17,349 nt of DNA from Agrobacterium fabrum (GCA_003241215.1 QFOL01000049.1:1-17349), one strand, 5' to 3'. Positions 6,273 through 13,963 are shown, counted from the stretch's first letter. Translations and numbers: made by a program. Notes: generated by a model from the letters alone, not told the origin.

Positions 6273-7133
6273 TTATGCGGAAAGCTTTAGCCCAATGCCC
6301 CACGGATCTTTCAGGGCAATGCCGTCGCCCTGCCGCTCGGTGGCGATCTCCAGCCGGTCGAGTGCGGCAGCCGCCCTGTCGAGCGCCGCCGGTTCGTTGA
6401 ATTTCAGCGAATAGCCGGAAAGGCCGGTCATATTGTCCTTGCGGGTTGTGGCGCCGCGGCTGTTCCAGATATTGGCGGCGACGTGGTGGTGATAGGCCCC
6501 GGAGCCGAAGAAGCTCGCGCCGGGATAACGCGCCATGATCTTCAGCCCCAGCACATCCTGATAAAACTCATCCGCCTGCGGAATATTGCCCACCTGCAGG
6601 TGGATATGGCCGATGGCGGTTCCTTCCGCCGCACCGGTAAAGGCCGTCTTCGGCGCGCTGTCGTAAAGCGCCTGAAGGTTGAGGCCGAGGGTGGCCATCT
6701 CCACCGTGCCGTCCTGCTGGTAGGTCCATTCGTCAGGCGAACGGTCGCGATAGACCTCGATGCCGTTGCCTTCCGGGTCGGCAAGATAGATCGCCTCGCT
6801 GACCAGATGGTCGGACGCGCCCTGGAGCTGGACATTGTTATGGGCGGCGTGCGCCAGCCAATGGGCCAGATCGTCCCGGCTCGGCATCAGGAAGGCGGTG
6901 TGGAACAGGCCTGCGGCGTTGCGCGGCGCGCGTTCCGCCGTGCCGGAGGTGGAAAGTGTAAGCAGCGGCTGGCCGCCGACACCCAGCACTTCGCCGCTCG
7001 GGTTCTTTTCAAGAACGGCAAGACCGATGATCTTCTGGTAGAAATCCGAAACGCGCGGCAGATCGTGAACGACGAGATGCGCCTGGCCGACATAGGCCGG
7101 CCGCGTCAGGGCGAATTGTTTGATTTCACTCAT
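6273..7133 (-). CDS. Two-domain VOC-fold protein, catechol-2,3-dioxygenase (CatE)-like
   Basis: A 286-residue vicinal-oxygen-chelate protein with two tandem modules, about residues 12-130 and 172-286. Module 1 carries a full candidate metal triad: H19 (G-Q-A-H-L-V-V), H78 (L-F-H-T-A-F-L) and E126 (D-P-E-G-N-G-I-E-V-Y). Module 2 has H178 (G-H-I-H-L-Q-V) and H217 (Y-H-H-H-V-A-A-N-I-W), but Lys283 (D-P-W-G-I-G-L-K) aligns with E126. The organisation resembles CatE (YfiE)-type catechol-2,3-dioxygenases, which are ring-cleaving Fe(II) enzymes; a glyoxalase-like or detoxification role cannot be excluded. I chose the ATG at 7133 because GGAG (7143-7140) ends 6 bases upstream; the next ATG (7136) is too close to it. 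The gene is divergent from the usp gene over a 278-base spacer. Confidence 0.85.
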   Translation of the reverse strand: MSEIKQFALTRPAYVGQAHLVVHDLPRVSDFYQKIIGLAVLEKNPSGEVLGVGGQPLLTLSTSGTAERAPRNAAGLFHTAFLMPSRDDLAHWLAHAAHNNVQLQGASDHLVSEAIYLADPEGNGIEVYRDRSPDEWTYQQDGTVEMATLGLNLQALYDSAPKTAFTGAAEGTAIGHIHLQVGNIPQADEFYQDVLGLKIMARYPGASFFGSGAYHHHVAANIWNSRGATTRKDNMTGLSGYSLKFNEPAALDRAAAALDRLEIATERQGDGIALKDPWGIGLKLSA

Positions 7134-7274
7134 CATGATCTCCATATTGAATCCGAAGCGCCATGGGGCGGATCGGTCGCCGGAACTATCGGCCGACGCC
7201 GCTTTGCGGCGTTTGTCGAAGGCGAATATGGGCTGGTTTCGTCGTTCAGCAAAGATCACCGTCTGGCGATTGAC

Positions 7275-7293
7275 TGTCCACTATTCGTTGACA
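7275..7293. promoter_or_regulatory. Candidate operator between the divergent VOC and usp genes
   Basis: TGTCCAC (7275-7281), a 5-base spacer, and GTTGACA (7287-7293) form an inverted repeat with one mismatch in seven. It sits inside a larger ATTG...CAAT frame in the 278-bp divergent spacer. The size and symmetry suit a dimeric repressor or activator. No regulator gene is adjacent to name it. The spacer also holds a short CGCCGC/GCGGCG hairpin around 7198-7212. Confidence 0.3.
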
Positions 7294-7411
7294 ATGCCCC
7301 GTTCCGGCCCGGCTCCGGCTTTGACTTCGATCAAGGTGAAGGCCGTGCCGAACGGGAAATATAAGCCTAGCCCGACACGCTAAACGGCGGATCAAGCCAA
7401 AGGAGACAGCC

Positions 7412-7822
7412 ATGTACAGGAAGATCATCGTACCGGTAGACCTCAGCGCCACCGACAAGGGGGAAAAAATTCTCGAAAAGGCCAAGGCGCTGCTGGATCC
7501 CGATGGCGAGATCGTTCTCATCAACGTGGTCGAGGAACTGCCGGGCTATATGGCGATCGACCTGCCTGTCGACCTCATCGAAAACGCCATCAAGGACGCC
7601 AAGGCGAAGCTTTCGGACCTCAAGGCCAGGGCCGGTTTCAAGGGCAGCCAGGAAATCAGGAGCGGCGCGCCCGCGCGCGAAATCATCGCCGCCGCCGAGG
7701 AACACAAGGCCGACCTCATCATCATCGCGTCGCACACGCCGGATTTCAGCAATTATTTCATCGGCGCCACCGCGGACCGCGTGGTGCGCCACGCCAAATG
7801 CTCGGTGCTGGTGGATCGATAA
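7412..7822 (+). CDS. Universal stress protein, UspF/UspG-like
   Basis: A single-domain UspA-fold protein of 136 residues, cytoplasmic. It begins M-Y-R-K-I-I-V-P-V-D10, the strand and Asp typical of the nucleotide pocket, and ends with I-I-I-A-S-H, then G118-A-T and V-V-R-H-A-K-C-S-V-L-V. The S-H-x-P-D and V-V-R-H-A-x-C-S-V-L-V wording matches the UspF/UspG branch rather than UspA. The first two glycines of the classical G-2x-G-9x-G-S/T ATP loop are replaced by S107 and P110 in the S-H-T-P stretch. A strong ribosome site, AAGGAG, lies 7 bases before the ATG. The DksA-like gene follows after 61 bases, so the two may form a small stress operon. An exact ligand cannot be assigned. Confidence 0.92.
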   Translation: MYRKIIVPVDLSATDKGEKILEKAKALLDPDGEIVLINVVEELPGYMAIDLPVDLIENAIKDAKAKLSDLKARAGFKGSQEIRSGAPAREIIAAAEEHKADLIIIASHTPDFSNYFIGATADRVVRHAKCSVLVDR

Positions 7823-7844
7823 AAGCCTGACGTTTTTGGGGTTG

Positions 7845-7863
7845 CGGGCGGGTTTTCCGCCCG
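7845..7863 (+). other. Short intercistronic hairpin between usp and the DksA-like gene
   Basis: CGGGCGG (7845-7851), loop GTTTT, CCGCCCG (7857-7863) forms a perfect 7-bp stem. It is not followed by a T-run, and the downstream gene's ribosome site (TGGAGG) begins about 9 bases later. It is therefore more likely an mRNA processing or attenuation element than a terminator. Confidence 0.35.
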
Positions 7864-7883
7864 TACCGGCTGGAGGAAAAAAC

Positions 7884-8204
7884 ATGAATGTCGAAAGTTA
7901 CGAGAAAATCCTGCGTGACCGCCAGCGCGAGCTTTATCGCCGCCTGCACAAGATCGAAGCCGATTTCGAAGAGCCTCGCAATCCCGATGACGAGGACCGC
8001 GCCACCGAACGCAGCAATGACGAGGTGCTGGACGAGCTGGGGCAGGTGGGTCAGGACGAGCTGCGCGCCATCGACGCAGCCCTCGACCGTATCGCCAGCG
8101 GCACCTTCGGCACCTGTGTCAAATGCGGCAAGCGGATTTCGGAGGATCGGCTGAAGGCGGTGCCCTATACGCCGTTTTGCCAGGAATGCGCTGCGGCGTT
8201 GTGA
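7884..8204 (+). CDS. Short DksA/TraR-family zinc-finger protein
   Basis: A 106-residue protein of the DksA/TraR family, whose members bind in the secondary channel of RNA polymerase and adjust promoter response, often with ppGpp. The C-terminal zinc finger is intact: C78-x2-C81-x17-C99-x2-C102. The helical N-terminal part is short and holds D35-D-E-D-R-A40, which fits the D-x-x-D-x-A coiled-coil-tip motif that is essential in DksA. It is shorter than E. coli DksA (151 residues), so it is probably a secondary paralogue rather than the main DksA. GGAGG lies 7-8 bases before the ATG. It is downstream of usp and ends 23 bases before RIME-like copy 2. Confidence 0.92.
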   Translation: MNVESYEKILRDRQRELYRRLHKIEADFEEPRNPDDEDRATERSNDEVLDELGQVGQDELRAIDAALDRIASGTFGTCVKCGKRISEDRLKAVPYTPFCQECAAAL

Positions 8205-8227
8205 GGGCAGGGGAAAGCGTGACTGGG

Positions 8228-8351
8228 TTTCTTCTCCCCGCCGGGGAGAAGGTGGCCCGAAGGGCCGGATGAGGGGGCAAGCTCTCCGAACACATCTACC
8301 CTTGCCCGTTCATCCCGCTGCCGCGGATTTCTCCCCGGCGGGGAGAAGAAA
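8228..8351. repeat. RIME-type intergenic palindromic element, copy 2
   Basis: A 124-bp element with the same end hairpins as the copy at 3372-3496 (CTTCTCCCC/GGGGAGAAG arms) and the same core GATGAGGGGGCAAGCT. The interior differs: GTGGCCCGAAGGGCCG here against ATGCCCGAAGGGCA there, so the inner stem has changed on both sides and still pairs. It lies directly after the DksA-like gene. The rest of the gap to the hemolysin-III gene (8352-8522) shows no gene. Confidence 0.85.
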
Positions 8352-8522
8352 CAAGCGTCTACCGCTCGCTCCACAGGCAATTGTTCTGGCCGCAGGGCAA
8401 CCTGCACCTCTCCTTTCGCAACAGCTGCGAACGCAATTTGATTGCCGTTAACCGGGCGCTGTCTTGTTCCTGTCTAATATTGTCTCCATGCTTTGAGGAC
8501 AGCACGCAGACGGGATTGGACT
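8352..8522 (+). promoter_or_regulatory. Upstream region of the hemolysin-III-like gene
   Basis: This 171-bp non-coding stretch follows RIME-like copy 2. A good -10-like TAATAT lies at 8475-8480, about 43 bases before the ATG at 8523, but I see no convincing -35 at the right distance. No other structure stands out. Confidence 0.25.
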
Positions 8523-9191
8523 ATGAGCGATTTATGGCGGTTCGGGCGCCAGTATGATTTTCACGAGATTGTCGCCGATGGCATCGTCCATGGTGTCGGC
8601 ATCGTGTTCGCGCTTATCGGCGCCACGGCGCTGATTTTCTACGCGACCGCCTGGGGGACGCTGAGCGCGATTGCCGCCGCGTGGATCTACGGTCTCGGCC
8701 TCGTCGCCTGTCTCTCCGTGTCCTTCACCTATAATATCTGGCCGCATTCCAGGGTGAAATGGTTCCTGCGCCGGCTGGATCATTCGGCGATCTTCATCCT
8801 CATCGCCGCCACCTATACGCCCTTCCTGATGCGCGGTATCCACGATCCGCTGATCGCCGTCATGCTGGGGTTGATCTGGCTTGCGGCGCTCTGCGGCATT
8901 CTGCTCAAATGCCTGTTTCCCGGCCGTTACGACCGGGTCGCCATCGGCCTTTATCTTGCCATGGGCTGGAGCGGCGTCATGGTGGTCGGGCCGCTGTCGA
9001 CGCATCTCGCACCCGTCACGCTCTGGCTCATCATCGCCGGCGGCGTCATCTATTCGCTCGGCGTCATCTTCCATGTCTGGGAAAAGCTGCGGTTCCAGAA
9101 CGCCATCTGGCACGGTTTCGTGGTCGCCGCCGCCGCCGTTCATTATTTCGCCGTGGTCACCTCCTTCAGCCTTGTGCCGCTGGCATCCTAA
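8523..9191 (+). CDS. Hemolysin-III/PAQR-family seven-helix membrane protein
   Basis: A 222-residue inner-membrane protein of the YqfA/HlyIII (PAQR) family with seven predicted hydrophobic helices. Family marks are D-F-H-E-I-V-A-D-G-I-V-H-G near the N-terminus, N-I-W-P, R-R-L-D-H-S-A-I-F-I-L-I-A-A-T-Y-T-P-F in the middle, and W-H-G-F-V-V-A-x4-H-Y-F-A-V in the last helix. Its Ser, Asp and His residues correspond to the zinc site of eukaryotic PAQR receptors. The bacterial role is unsettled; the haemolysin name is historical and is not evidence of toxicity. I chose the ATG at 8523 (weak TTGGA site) because the upstream TTG-led extension adds only a basic stretch not seen in the family. It is a single gene, 115 bases before the acetyltransferase. 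Confidence 0.9.
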   Translation: MSDLWRFGRQYDFHEIVADGIVHGVGIVFALIGATALIFYATAWGTLSAIAAAWIYGLGLVACLSVSFTYNIWPHSRVKWFLRRLDHSAIFILIAATYTPFLMRGIHDPLIAVMLGLIWLAALCGILLKCLFPGRYDRVAIGLYLAMGWSGVMVVGPLSTHLAPVTLWLIIAGGVIYSLGVIFHVWEKLRFQNAIWHGFVVAAAAVHYFAVVTSFSLVPLAS

Positions 9192-9306
9192 AGAATGTGC
9201 CCCGATGCCGCATCGGGACTGGACAGCCATTCGCATCATCGCCTAATCCTCGTTTGGATAGCGGCCGCAAATGCCGCCGCTGCAGGCAGGAAAAGGGTGA
9301 ACGAGA

Positions 9307-9804
9307 ATGAGCGTGGAACTGCGCGACGCGACCGTGGACGATCTCTCCGGCATCATGGAGATTTACAACGACGCGGTGGTGAACACGACGGCGATCTGGA
9401 ACGAGGTGCTGGTCGATCTGGAGAACCGCAAGGAATGGTTCGCCGCCCGCAAGTCACGCGGTTTTCCCGTCATCGTCGCAATCCTCGACGGCAGGGTCGC
9501 AGGCTATGCTTCCTATGGCGACTGGCGCGCTTTCGACGGTTATCGCCACACCCGCGAACATTCGGTCTATGTGCATAAGGATGCGCGCGGCCACGGCATC
9601 GGCAAAAAGCTGATGCAGGCGCTGATCGATCATGCCTCGGGCAACGAGGTGCATGTGCTGATCGCCGCCATCGAGGCGGAAAACACCGCCTCCATCCGCC
9701 TGCATGAAAGCCTCGGCTTCAGGGTCGTCGGCCGGTTTTCGGAAGTCGGCACCAAGTTCGGCCGCTGGCTGGACCTGACCTGCATGGAGCTGAAACTGGG
9801 CTAG
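9307..9804 (+). CDS. GNAT N-acetyltransferase, phosphinothricin acetyltransferase/MnaT (YncA)-like
   Basis: A 165-residue acetyl-CoA-dependent N-acetyltransferase of the usual length. The N-terminus R-D-A-T-x-D-D-L-x-x-I-M-x-I-Y-N-D-A-V is typical of the Pat/Bar/YncA subgroup. The acetyl-CoA loop is A-R-G-H-G-I-G-K-K-L (R-x-x-G-x-G), preceded by V-Y-V-H. The C-terminal motif is E-N-x-A-S-I-R-L-H-E-S-L-G-F-x-V-V-G followed by W-L-D-L-T-C-M-E. Subgroup members acetylate the amino group of L-methionine sulfone or sulfoximine and of phosphinothricin-like amino acids, so amino-acid detoxification is likely; the exact substrate cannot be read. It is convergent with the LysE-type gene, only 19 bases away. 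Confidence 0.9.
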   Translation: MSVELRDATVDDLSGIMEIYNDAVVNTTAIWNEVLVDLENRKEWFAARKSRGFPVIVAILDGRVAGYASYGDWRAFDGYRHTREHSVYVHKDARGHGIGKKLMQALIDHASGNEVHVLIAAIEAENTASIRLHESLGFRVVGRFSEVGTKFGRWLDLTCMELKLG

Positions 9805-9823
9805 CAGGCTTACCGGTTTCCCT

Positions 9824-10450
9824 TCAGGCCGGACGCCGGGCGAAGGCGAGCATGACGCCGAAGGCCATCATCATCGAGCCGCTGATCCGATTGACGCGCT
9901 TCAAGGCTCGCGCATTGCGCATGAGACCGGACAATCGTGAGCCGACAAAGGCGTAAACGGCAATCGCCACCACTTCGAGCAGCAGGAAAATCGCTCCAAG
10001 CGTGGCGAAACTCTGCCAATAGGCGTCCTGCTGGATGAATTGCGGGAAAAAGGCCGTGAAGATCAGGATAGCCTTGGGATTGCCGGAGGCGACAAAAAAC
10101 TCCTGCCGCAGATAGGTCTTGAGAATATTGCCGTTGCCCGAGGATACATCAGGGGCGGCGACCTCGGCCTTCGAGCGGATGAGCTTGAAACCGATCCACA
10201 GCAGATAAGCAACACCGATCCATTTGATCAGCGAGAACATCATCTCGGACGCCATCAAAAGCGCCCCGAGCCCGAGCGCTGCAATCGCGATCATGCCCGC
10301 GAAAGCGACCAGCCTGCCGCTTGCCGCCATAACCGCCGTCGCCATGCCGTAACGCGCGCCCACCGTCATCGACAGAAGATTGTTCGGCCCGAAGGCCATG
10401 TTCAGGGCAAAGCAGGCGGGAATGAAAATGAGGATGGTTTCGAGCGTCAT
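9824..10450 (-). CDS. LysE/RhtB-family amino-acid exporter
   Basis: A 208-residue inner-membrane translocator of the LysE/RhtB superfamily, the usual length with about six hydrophobic helices. The signature is near the N-terminus: F-G-P-N-N-L-L-S-M-T-V-G-A-R-Y-G. The central G-V-A-Y-L-L-W-I-G-F-K is typical, as is F-V-A-S-G-N-P-K-A-I-L-I-F-T-A-F-F-P-Q-F. The substrate is probably an amino acid or derivative. I chose the ATG at 10450; a GTG at 10489 would add 13 polar residues, and neither has a strong ribosome site. Upstream (minus strand) lie two identical 10-base repeats and two hairpins. It follows msrB on the same strand by 117 bases. Confidence 0.9.
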   Translation of the reverse strand: MTLETILIFIPACFALNMAFGPNNLLSMTVGARYGMATAVMAASGRLVAFAGMIAIAALGLGALLMASEMMFSLIKWIGVAYLLWIGFKLIRSKAEVAAPDVSSGNGNILKTYLRQEFFVASGNPKAILIFTAFFPQFIQQDAYWQSFATLGAIFLLLEVVAIAVYAFVGSRLSGLMRNARALKRVNRISGSMMMAFGVMLAFARRPA

Positions 10451-10485
10451 GGCGATGATCCGGAAGGAGTGGGACGGCGATGATC
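10451..10485 (-). repeat. Direct 10-bp repeat directly upstream of the LysE-type start codon
   Basis: GATCATCGCC on the minus strand occurs at 10460-10451, immediately before the ATG, and again at 10485-10476. The repeat period is 25 bases. It could be a tandem protein-binding site near the ribosome site, or chance. Confidence 0.35.
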
Positions 10486-10499
10486 TCACTCTCCGGTCC

Positions 10500-10550
10500 G
10501 GCTGTCGAGACAGCCTTTTCAGCGATGAAGGCCGGCAAGCGCCGCCGGCC
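10500..10550. other. Two adjacent hairpins in the msrB to LysE-type spacer
   Basis: GGCTGTC, GA, GACAGCC (10500-10515) is a perfect inverted repeat followed on the plus strand by TTTT. GGCCGGC, a 7-base loop and GCCGGCC (10530-10550) is a perfect 7-bp stem. The second could end or stabilise the msrB transcript, although no U-run follows it on the minus strand. The first has the compact symmetry of an operator for the exporter gene. Confidence 0.4.
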
Positions 10551-10567
10551 GTCCACCCTGAACTTTA

Positions 10568-10975
10568 TCAGACCGGCTCGAACACCATCGAATGGCCGTT
10601 GATGCAATAACGCAGACCGGTCGGCTTCGGGCCGTCCGGGAAGACGTGGCCGAGATGGCCGCCGCAATTGGCGCAGCGGATTTCCGTGCGCACCATACCG
10701 TGGCTGGCGTCGCGATGTTCCGTTACCGCGCCCGGCTTTACCGGCTCGAAATAGCTTGGCCAGCCGCAGCCGGCGTCGAATTTCGTATCGGAGAGGAACA
10801 GCGGTTCGTCACAGGCCGCACAGCGGTAGAGGCCTTTCTGGAATGTATCCCAATAGGGTCCGGTAAAGGCGCGCTCGGTGCCATGTTCGCGCAGGATGCG
10901 ATATTGCTCCGGCGTCAGCTGCTCACGCCACTCGGCATCGCTCTTTTTGACTTTGGGGGATGTCAGATCGCTCAT
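10568..10975 (-). CDS. msrB: Peptide-methionine (R)-S-oxide reductase MsrB
   Basis: A 135-residue repair enzyme that reduces the R epimer of methionine sulfoxide in proteins. The catalytic cysteine is C124 in L-R-Y-C-I-N-G-H-S. The structural zinc site has C52-x2-C55 and C101-x2-C104. C70 in G-C-G-W-P-S is a plausible recycling cysteine. Substrate-pocket motifs G-C-G-W-P-S-Y and H-L-G-H-V-F-P-D-G are complete. AAAGGAT lies about 7 bases before the ATG at 10975. No signal peptide is present, so it is cytoplasmic. It is divergent from mrpA, with a perfect inverted repeat in the 202-base spacer, and sits upstream of the LysE-type gene on the same strand. Confidence 0.97.
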   Translation of the reverse strand: MSDLTSPKVKKSDAEWREQLTPEQYRILREHGTERAFTGPYWDTFQKGLYRCAACDEPLFLSDTKFDAGCGWPSYFEPVKPGAVTEHRDASHGMVRTEIRCANCGGHLGHVFPDGPKPTGLRYCINGHSMVFEPV

Positions 10976-11040
10976 GGAATGATCCTTTCTGTTCCCGTCT
11001 CAAATAGTCATCGCCGCCGCCGATTGAAAGGGGCGGGCGC

Positions 11041-11062
11041 CTCATAACGCGTTCGTTATGAG
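11041..11062. promoter_or_regulatory. Perfect inverted repeat in the msrB/mrpA divergent spacer, likely operator
   Basis: CTCATAACG (11041-11049) and CGTTATGAG (11054-11062) are exact reverse complements around CGTT. The site is 66 bases upstream of msrB's start and 116 bases upstream of mrpA's start, just ahead of the candidate mrpA promoter. The size and symmetry fit a dimeric regulator such as a TetR- or MarR-type protein; no regulator gene is adjacent. Confidence 0.5.
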
Positions 11063-11081
11063 CCGGGAGTGTCGATTTGGG

Positions 11082-11110
11082 TTGAGATGGCTCTGTCTAT
11101 GCCTTAACTG
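11082..11110 (+). promoter_or_regulatory. Candidate promoter of the mrp operon
   Basis: TTGAGA (11082-11087), a 17-base spacer and TAACTG (11105-11110) give a moderate sigma-70-type match. This leaves a leader of about 60 bases before mrpA. The leader holds a small CGCCA/TGGCG stem at 11131-11145. It is a motif match only. Confidence 0.35.
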
Positions 11111-11177
11111 GAAAAATCGATTTGAAAGAACGCCATTTATTGGCGCGCAGGGGTGGGGGACACCCTGGGAGATGTGA

Positions 11178-13547
11178 ATGACATCCGATGTCACGCCGCT
11201 GACATTCCTGTCGCTGTTTCTGCCGTTTCTGGCAGCGCTTGCCGCACCGGCCCTTGTGAAAAGGTTCGGTCACAATGCTGCGTGGATTCTGGCGATCGCG
11301 CCGGCTCTCGCCTTTGTGCATTTTGCGCTGATGCTGCCGGAGATCGCGGCAGGCGGCGTGGTGACGGGCGGTTATGCCTGGGTGCCGAGCTTCAATCTCA
11401 GCTTCTCCTGGTTCATCGACGGACTGTCGCTCACCTTTGCGCTGCTGATCACCGGCATCGGCCTGCTGATCGTGCTTTATGCCGGCGGTTACATGAAAGG
11501 CCACCCGCAGCAGGGCCGGTTCCTGTCCTTCCTGCTTCTGTTCATGGGGGCGATGCTGGGCGTTGTCGTTTCCGACAGCCTGCTGATGCTGTTCGTCTTC
11601 TGGGAACTCACCTCCATCACCTCCTTCCTGCTGATCGGCTTCGACCATGAGCGCGCCGCTTCGCGCCGCGCCGCATTGCAGGCGCTGGTGGTGACGGGCG
11701 GCGGCGGTCTCCTGCTGCTCGCCGGGCTGATCTTCATCTGGGATATTACCGGCATGACGCAGCTGTCGATGCTGGTGCGCGGCGGCGACATATTGCGCGA
11801 CAGCCCATTTTACCTGGCCGCCCTGCTTCTGGTTCTCGGCGGCGCCTTCACCAAATCGGCGCAGTTTCCCTTCCATTTCTGGCTGCCCAACGCCATGGAA
11901 GCGCCGACACCGGTATCCGCCTATCTGCATTCGGCAACCATGGTGAAGGCCGGCGTCTATCTTCTGATGCGGCTCAATCCCGTGCTTGGCGACACCGCCG
12001 CCTGGCAGATCCTGCTGCCCTTCTTCGGCGGCTTGACCATGCTGACCGGGGCGCTGATGGCCGTGCGCCAGACCGATCTCAAGCTGATGCTCGCCTATAC
12101 CACGGTGTCGTCGCTCGGCCTGCTGGTCATGCTGACCGGTTTCGGCTCCGACCGCGCCATCGAGGCGGCGGTGCTTTATCTGGTGGCGCATTCGCTGTTC
12201 AAGGGCGCGCTGTTCATGGTCGCCGGCATCATCGACCATGAGACCGGCACCCGCGACGTGACGAAGCTCGGCGGCCTGCGCAAGGCCATGCCGATCACCT
12301 TCGCGGCGGCGCTGGCGGCTGCGATTTCCATGGCCGGCCTGCCGCCCTTCTTCGGTTTTCTCGCCAAGGAGGAGATTTATTACGCGCTGGCGCACGGCAA
12401 TCCGCGCGCCGTGCTGTTCACCGGCATCGCCATTCTCGGCAACGGGCTGATGTTCGCCATCGCCTTTGCCGTGGCGCTGAAACCCTTTCTCGGCAAGCCG
12501 GTGAGGACCCCGAAACATGCGCATGACGGGCCGCTGCTGCTCTGGCTCGGCCCGGCGCTTCTGGCGCTGAAGGGGCTGACGATCGCTCTCTTCTCGGGCA
12601 TGGCGCATTTCTACATCTCCACCCCGATGGCAAGCGCCATCGCCGGTGAGGCGCGCCCGGTGGAAATCTCGCTCATACCGCATATCGGCGTGCCGCTCGG
12701 CCTGTCGCTGCTGACGATTGCGCTCGGTATCGTCCTCTATTCGCAGCTTTCCGCCGTTCGCGGACTGATCGAACGCACCTTCAAGGCGCTCGGAGCCGGG
12801 CCGGATCGGGGCTTCGACGTCTTCATCGAAATGCTGGTGAGGATTTCGTTCCACGTCACCCGGCTCATCCAGCCCGGCCGGCTGGAATTTTATGTCACCG
12901 CCACCTTTGCGGTCATCGCCGCCGTGCTGCTCGTGCCGCTGTTCCTCTATGGCGAACTGCCGTCCATACCGGCATGGCCGGAGGATGTTCAGATCCATGA
13001 GCTGACCTTCGTCGCCATAGCCGTGGCGGGCCTTGTCGCGGTACTGACGGCGTCAAGCCGGCTCACCGCCATCATCGCGCTCGGCATCCAGGGCTTTGCG
13101 GTGGCGGTCATCTTCCTGCTGTTCGGCGCGCCTGATCTCTCCTTCACGCAATTCATGGTCGAGACGCTTTCGGTGGTCATTCTGACGCTGGTGATGACGC
13201 GGCTTCGCCTGTCACCGTCAGACCATCGCGGCCTTGGCCAGAAGCTGCTGGACAGCACCATCGCCATTGCCTGCGGAACCGGCTTTGCCCTGTTCCTGAT
13301 GCGGGCGACGCAGGCGAGCTTCGACAACCGCCTGACGGACTTCTACAACACCTATTCCAAGGTCGTCGCCCATGGCGCCAATGTGGTCAACGTCATCATC
13401 GTCGACTTCCGCGGCACGGATACGCTCGGTGAAATCGCTGTCGTGATGATAACGGGCCTCGCCATTCTCGCGCTGATCCGCATCCGCCCGGAGGCCGCCG
13501 TCAAGGGGCCGGCCAAAACTGCGAAGAAGAAAGGAGCGCGGGCATGA
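11178..13547 (+). CDS. mrpA: Mrp/Mnh-type Na+(K+)/H+ antiporter subunit A
   Basis: The largest subunit of the multi-subunit cation/proton antiporter in the inner membrane, 789 residues and about 20 helices, homologous to complex I NuoL/ND5. Key ionisable residues are E143 (F-W-E-L-T-S), K226 ([14 protein letters not shown]), H233 and K257 (T-M-V-K-A-G-V). The first three sit three residues later than E140, K223 and H230, the functionally important positions I recall for Bacillus MrpA. The C-terminal part carries the MrpA-specific extension with [16 protein letters not shown] and D-T-L-G-E-I-A-V-V, then a basic tail. GGGAG lies 7 bases before the ATG. mrpB overlaps its stop by ATGA, so A and B are separate proteins. 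Which cation is exchanged cannot be told from sequence. Confidence 0.97.
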   Translation: MTSDVTPLTFLSLFLPFLAALAAPALVKRFGHNAAWILAIAPALAFVHFALMLPEIAAGGVVTGGYAWVPSFNLSFSWFIDGLSLTFALLITGIGLLIVLYAGGYMKGHPQQGRFLSFLLLFMGAMLGVVVSDSLLMLFVFWELTSITSFLLIGFDHERAASRRAALQALVVTGGGGLLLLAGLIFIWDITGMTQLSMLVRGGDILRDSPFYLAALLLVLGGAFTKSAQFPFHFWLPNAMEAPTPVSAYLHSATMVKAGVYLLMRLNPVLGDTAAWQILLPFFGGLTMLTGALMAVRQTDLKLMLAYTTVSSLGLLVMLTGFGSDRAIEAAVLYLVAHSLFKGALFMVAGIIDHETGTRDVTKLGGLRKAMPITFAAALAAAISMAGLPPFFGFLAKEEIYYALAHGNPRAVLFTGIAILGNGLMFAIAFAVALKPFLGKPVRTPKHAHDGPLLLWLGPALLALKGLTIALFSGMAHFYISTPMASAIAGEARPVEISLIPHIGVPLGLSLLTIALGIVLYSQLSAVRGLIERTFKALGAGPDRGFDVFIEMLVRISFHVTRLIQPGRLEFYVTATFAVIAAVLLVPLFLYGELPSIPAWPEDVQIHELTFVAIAVAGLVAVLTASSRLTAIIALGIQGFAVAVIFLLFGAPDLSFTQFMVETLSVVILTLVMTRLRLSPSDHRGLGQKLLDSTIAIACGTGFALFLMRATQASFDNRLTDFYNTYSKVVAHGANVVNVIIVDFRGTDTLGEIAVVMITGLAILALIRIRPEAAVKGPAKTAKKKGARA

Positions 13548-13963
13548 ACACGCTCATTCTGCGCACCGTCGCCCCTGTCGTCACCAGCCTCATGGTGCTG
13601 TTTTCCATCTTCGTGCTGCTGCGCGGCCATAACGAGCCGGGCGGCGGTTTCATCGGCGGCCTGATCGCGGTCTCGGCGCTGGCGATCTATGGCATCGCTT
13701 ATGGCGTCACGGCGGTGCGGCGCGCCATCCTGTTTCACCCGCTGTCGATTGCCGGTGCGGGTCTGCTGATGGCGATGCTCTCCGGCCTCGTTTCCATCGC
13801 CGCCGGCGTGCCCTTCATGACCGGCCTGTGGATCTATCCGAGCCTGTTCGGTGTCGAAATACCGCTCTCCACCGTCATGTCCTTCGATATCGGGGTCTAT
13901 CTCGTCGTGGTCGGCGCCATCACCTCCATAGCGCTGGCGCTGGAAGAAAGGGAAAGCGACTGA
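13544..13963 (+). CDS. mrpB: Mrp antiporter subunit B
   Basis: A 139-residue membrane subunit with four hydrophobic helices and the MnhB signature: R-T-V-A-P-V-V, then [16 protein letters not shown]. Later [11 protein letters not shown] marks the last helix. It forms part of the membrane core with MrpA, MrpC and MrpD. Its ATGA overlaps the mrpA stop by 4 bases, and AAGGAG lies within the last mrpA codons, pointing to translational coupling. Its stop shares one base with the mrpC start. The length is normal for the unfused type. Confidence 0.96.
   Translation: MNTLILRTVAPVVTSLMVLFSIFVLLRGHNEPGGGFIGGLIAVSALAIYGIAYGVTAVRRAILFHPLSIAGAGLLMAMLSGLVSIAAGVPFMTGLWIYPSLFGVEIPLSTVMSFDIGVYLVVVGAITSIALALEERESD

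Noticed and set aside
6483..7364. 293-codon plus-strand open frame
   Set aside because: It is antisense to the VOC gene and continues into the divergent spacer. It has no ribosome site and no recognisable motif.
8523..9191. Haemolysin or virulence factor
   Set aside because: The hemolysin-III label is historical. The sequence is a seven-helix PAQR-type membrane protein with no export or toxin features.
11097..12998. 633-codon minus-strand open frame
   Set aside because: It lies antisense to mrpA, and its translation is low-complexity, rich in His, Gln, Arg and Gly, as expected for the reverse strand of GC-rich membrane-protein codons.
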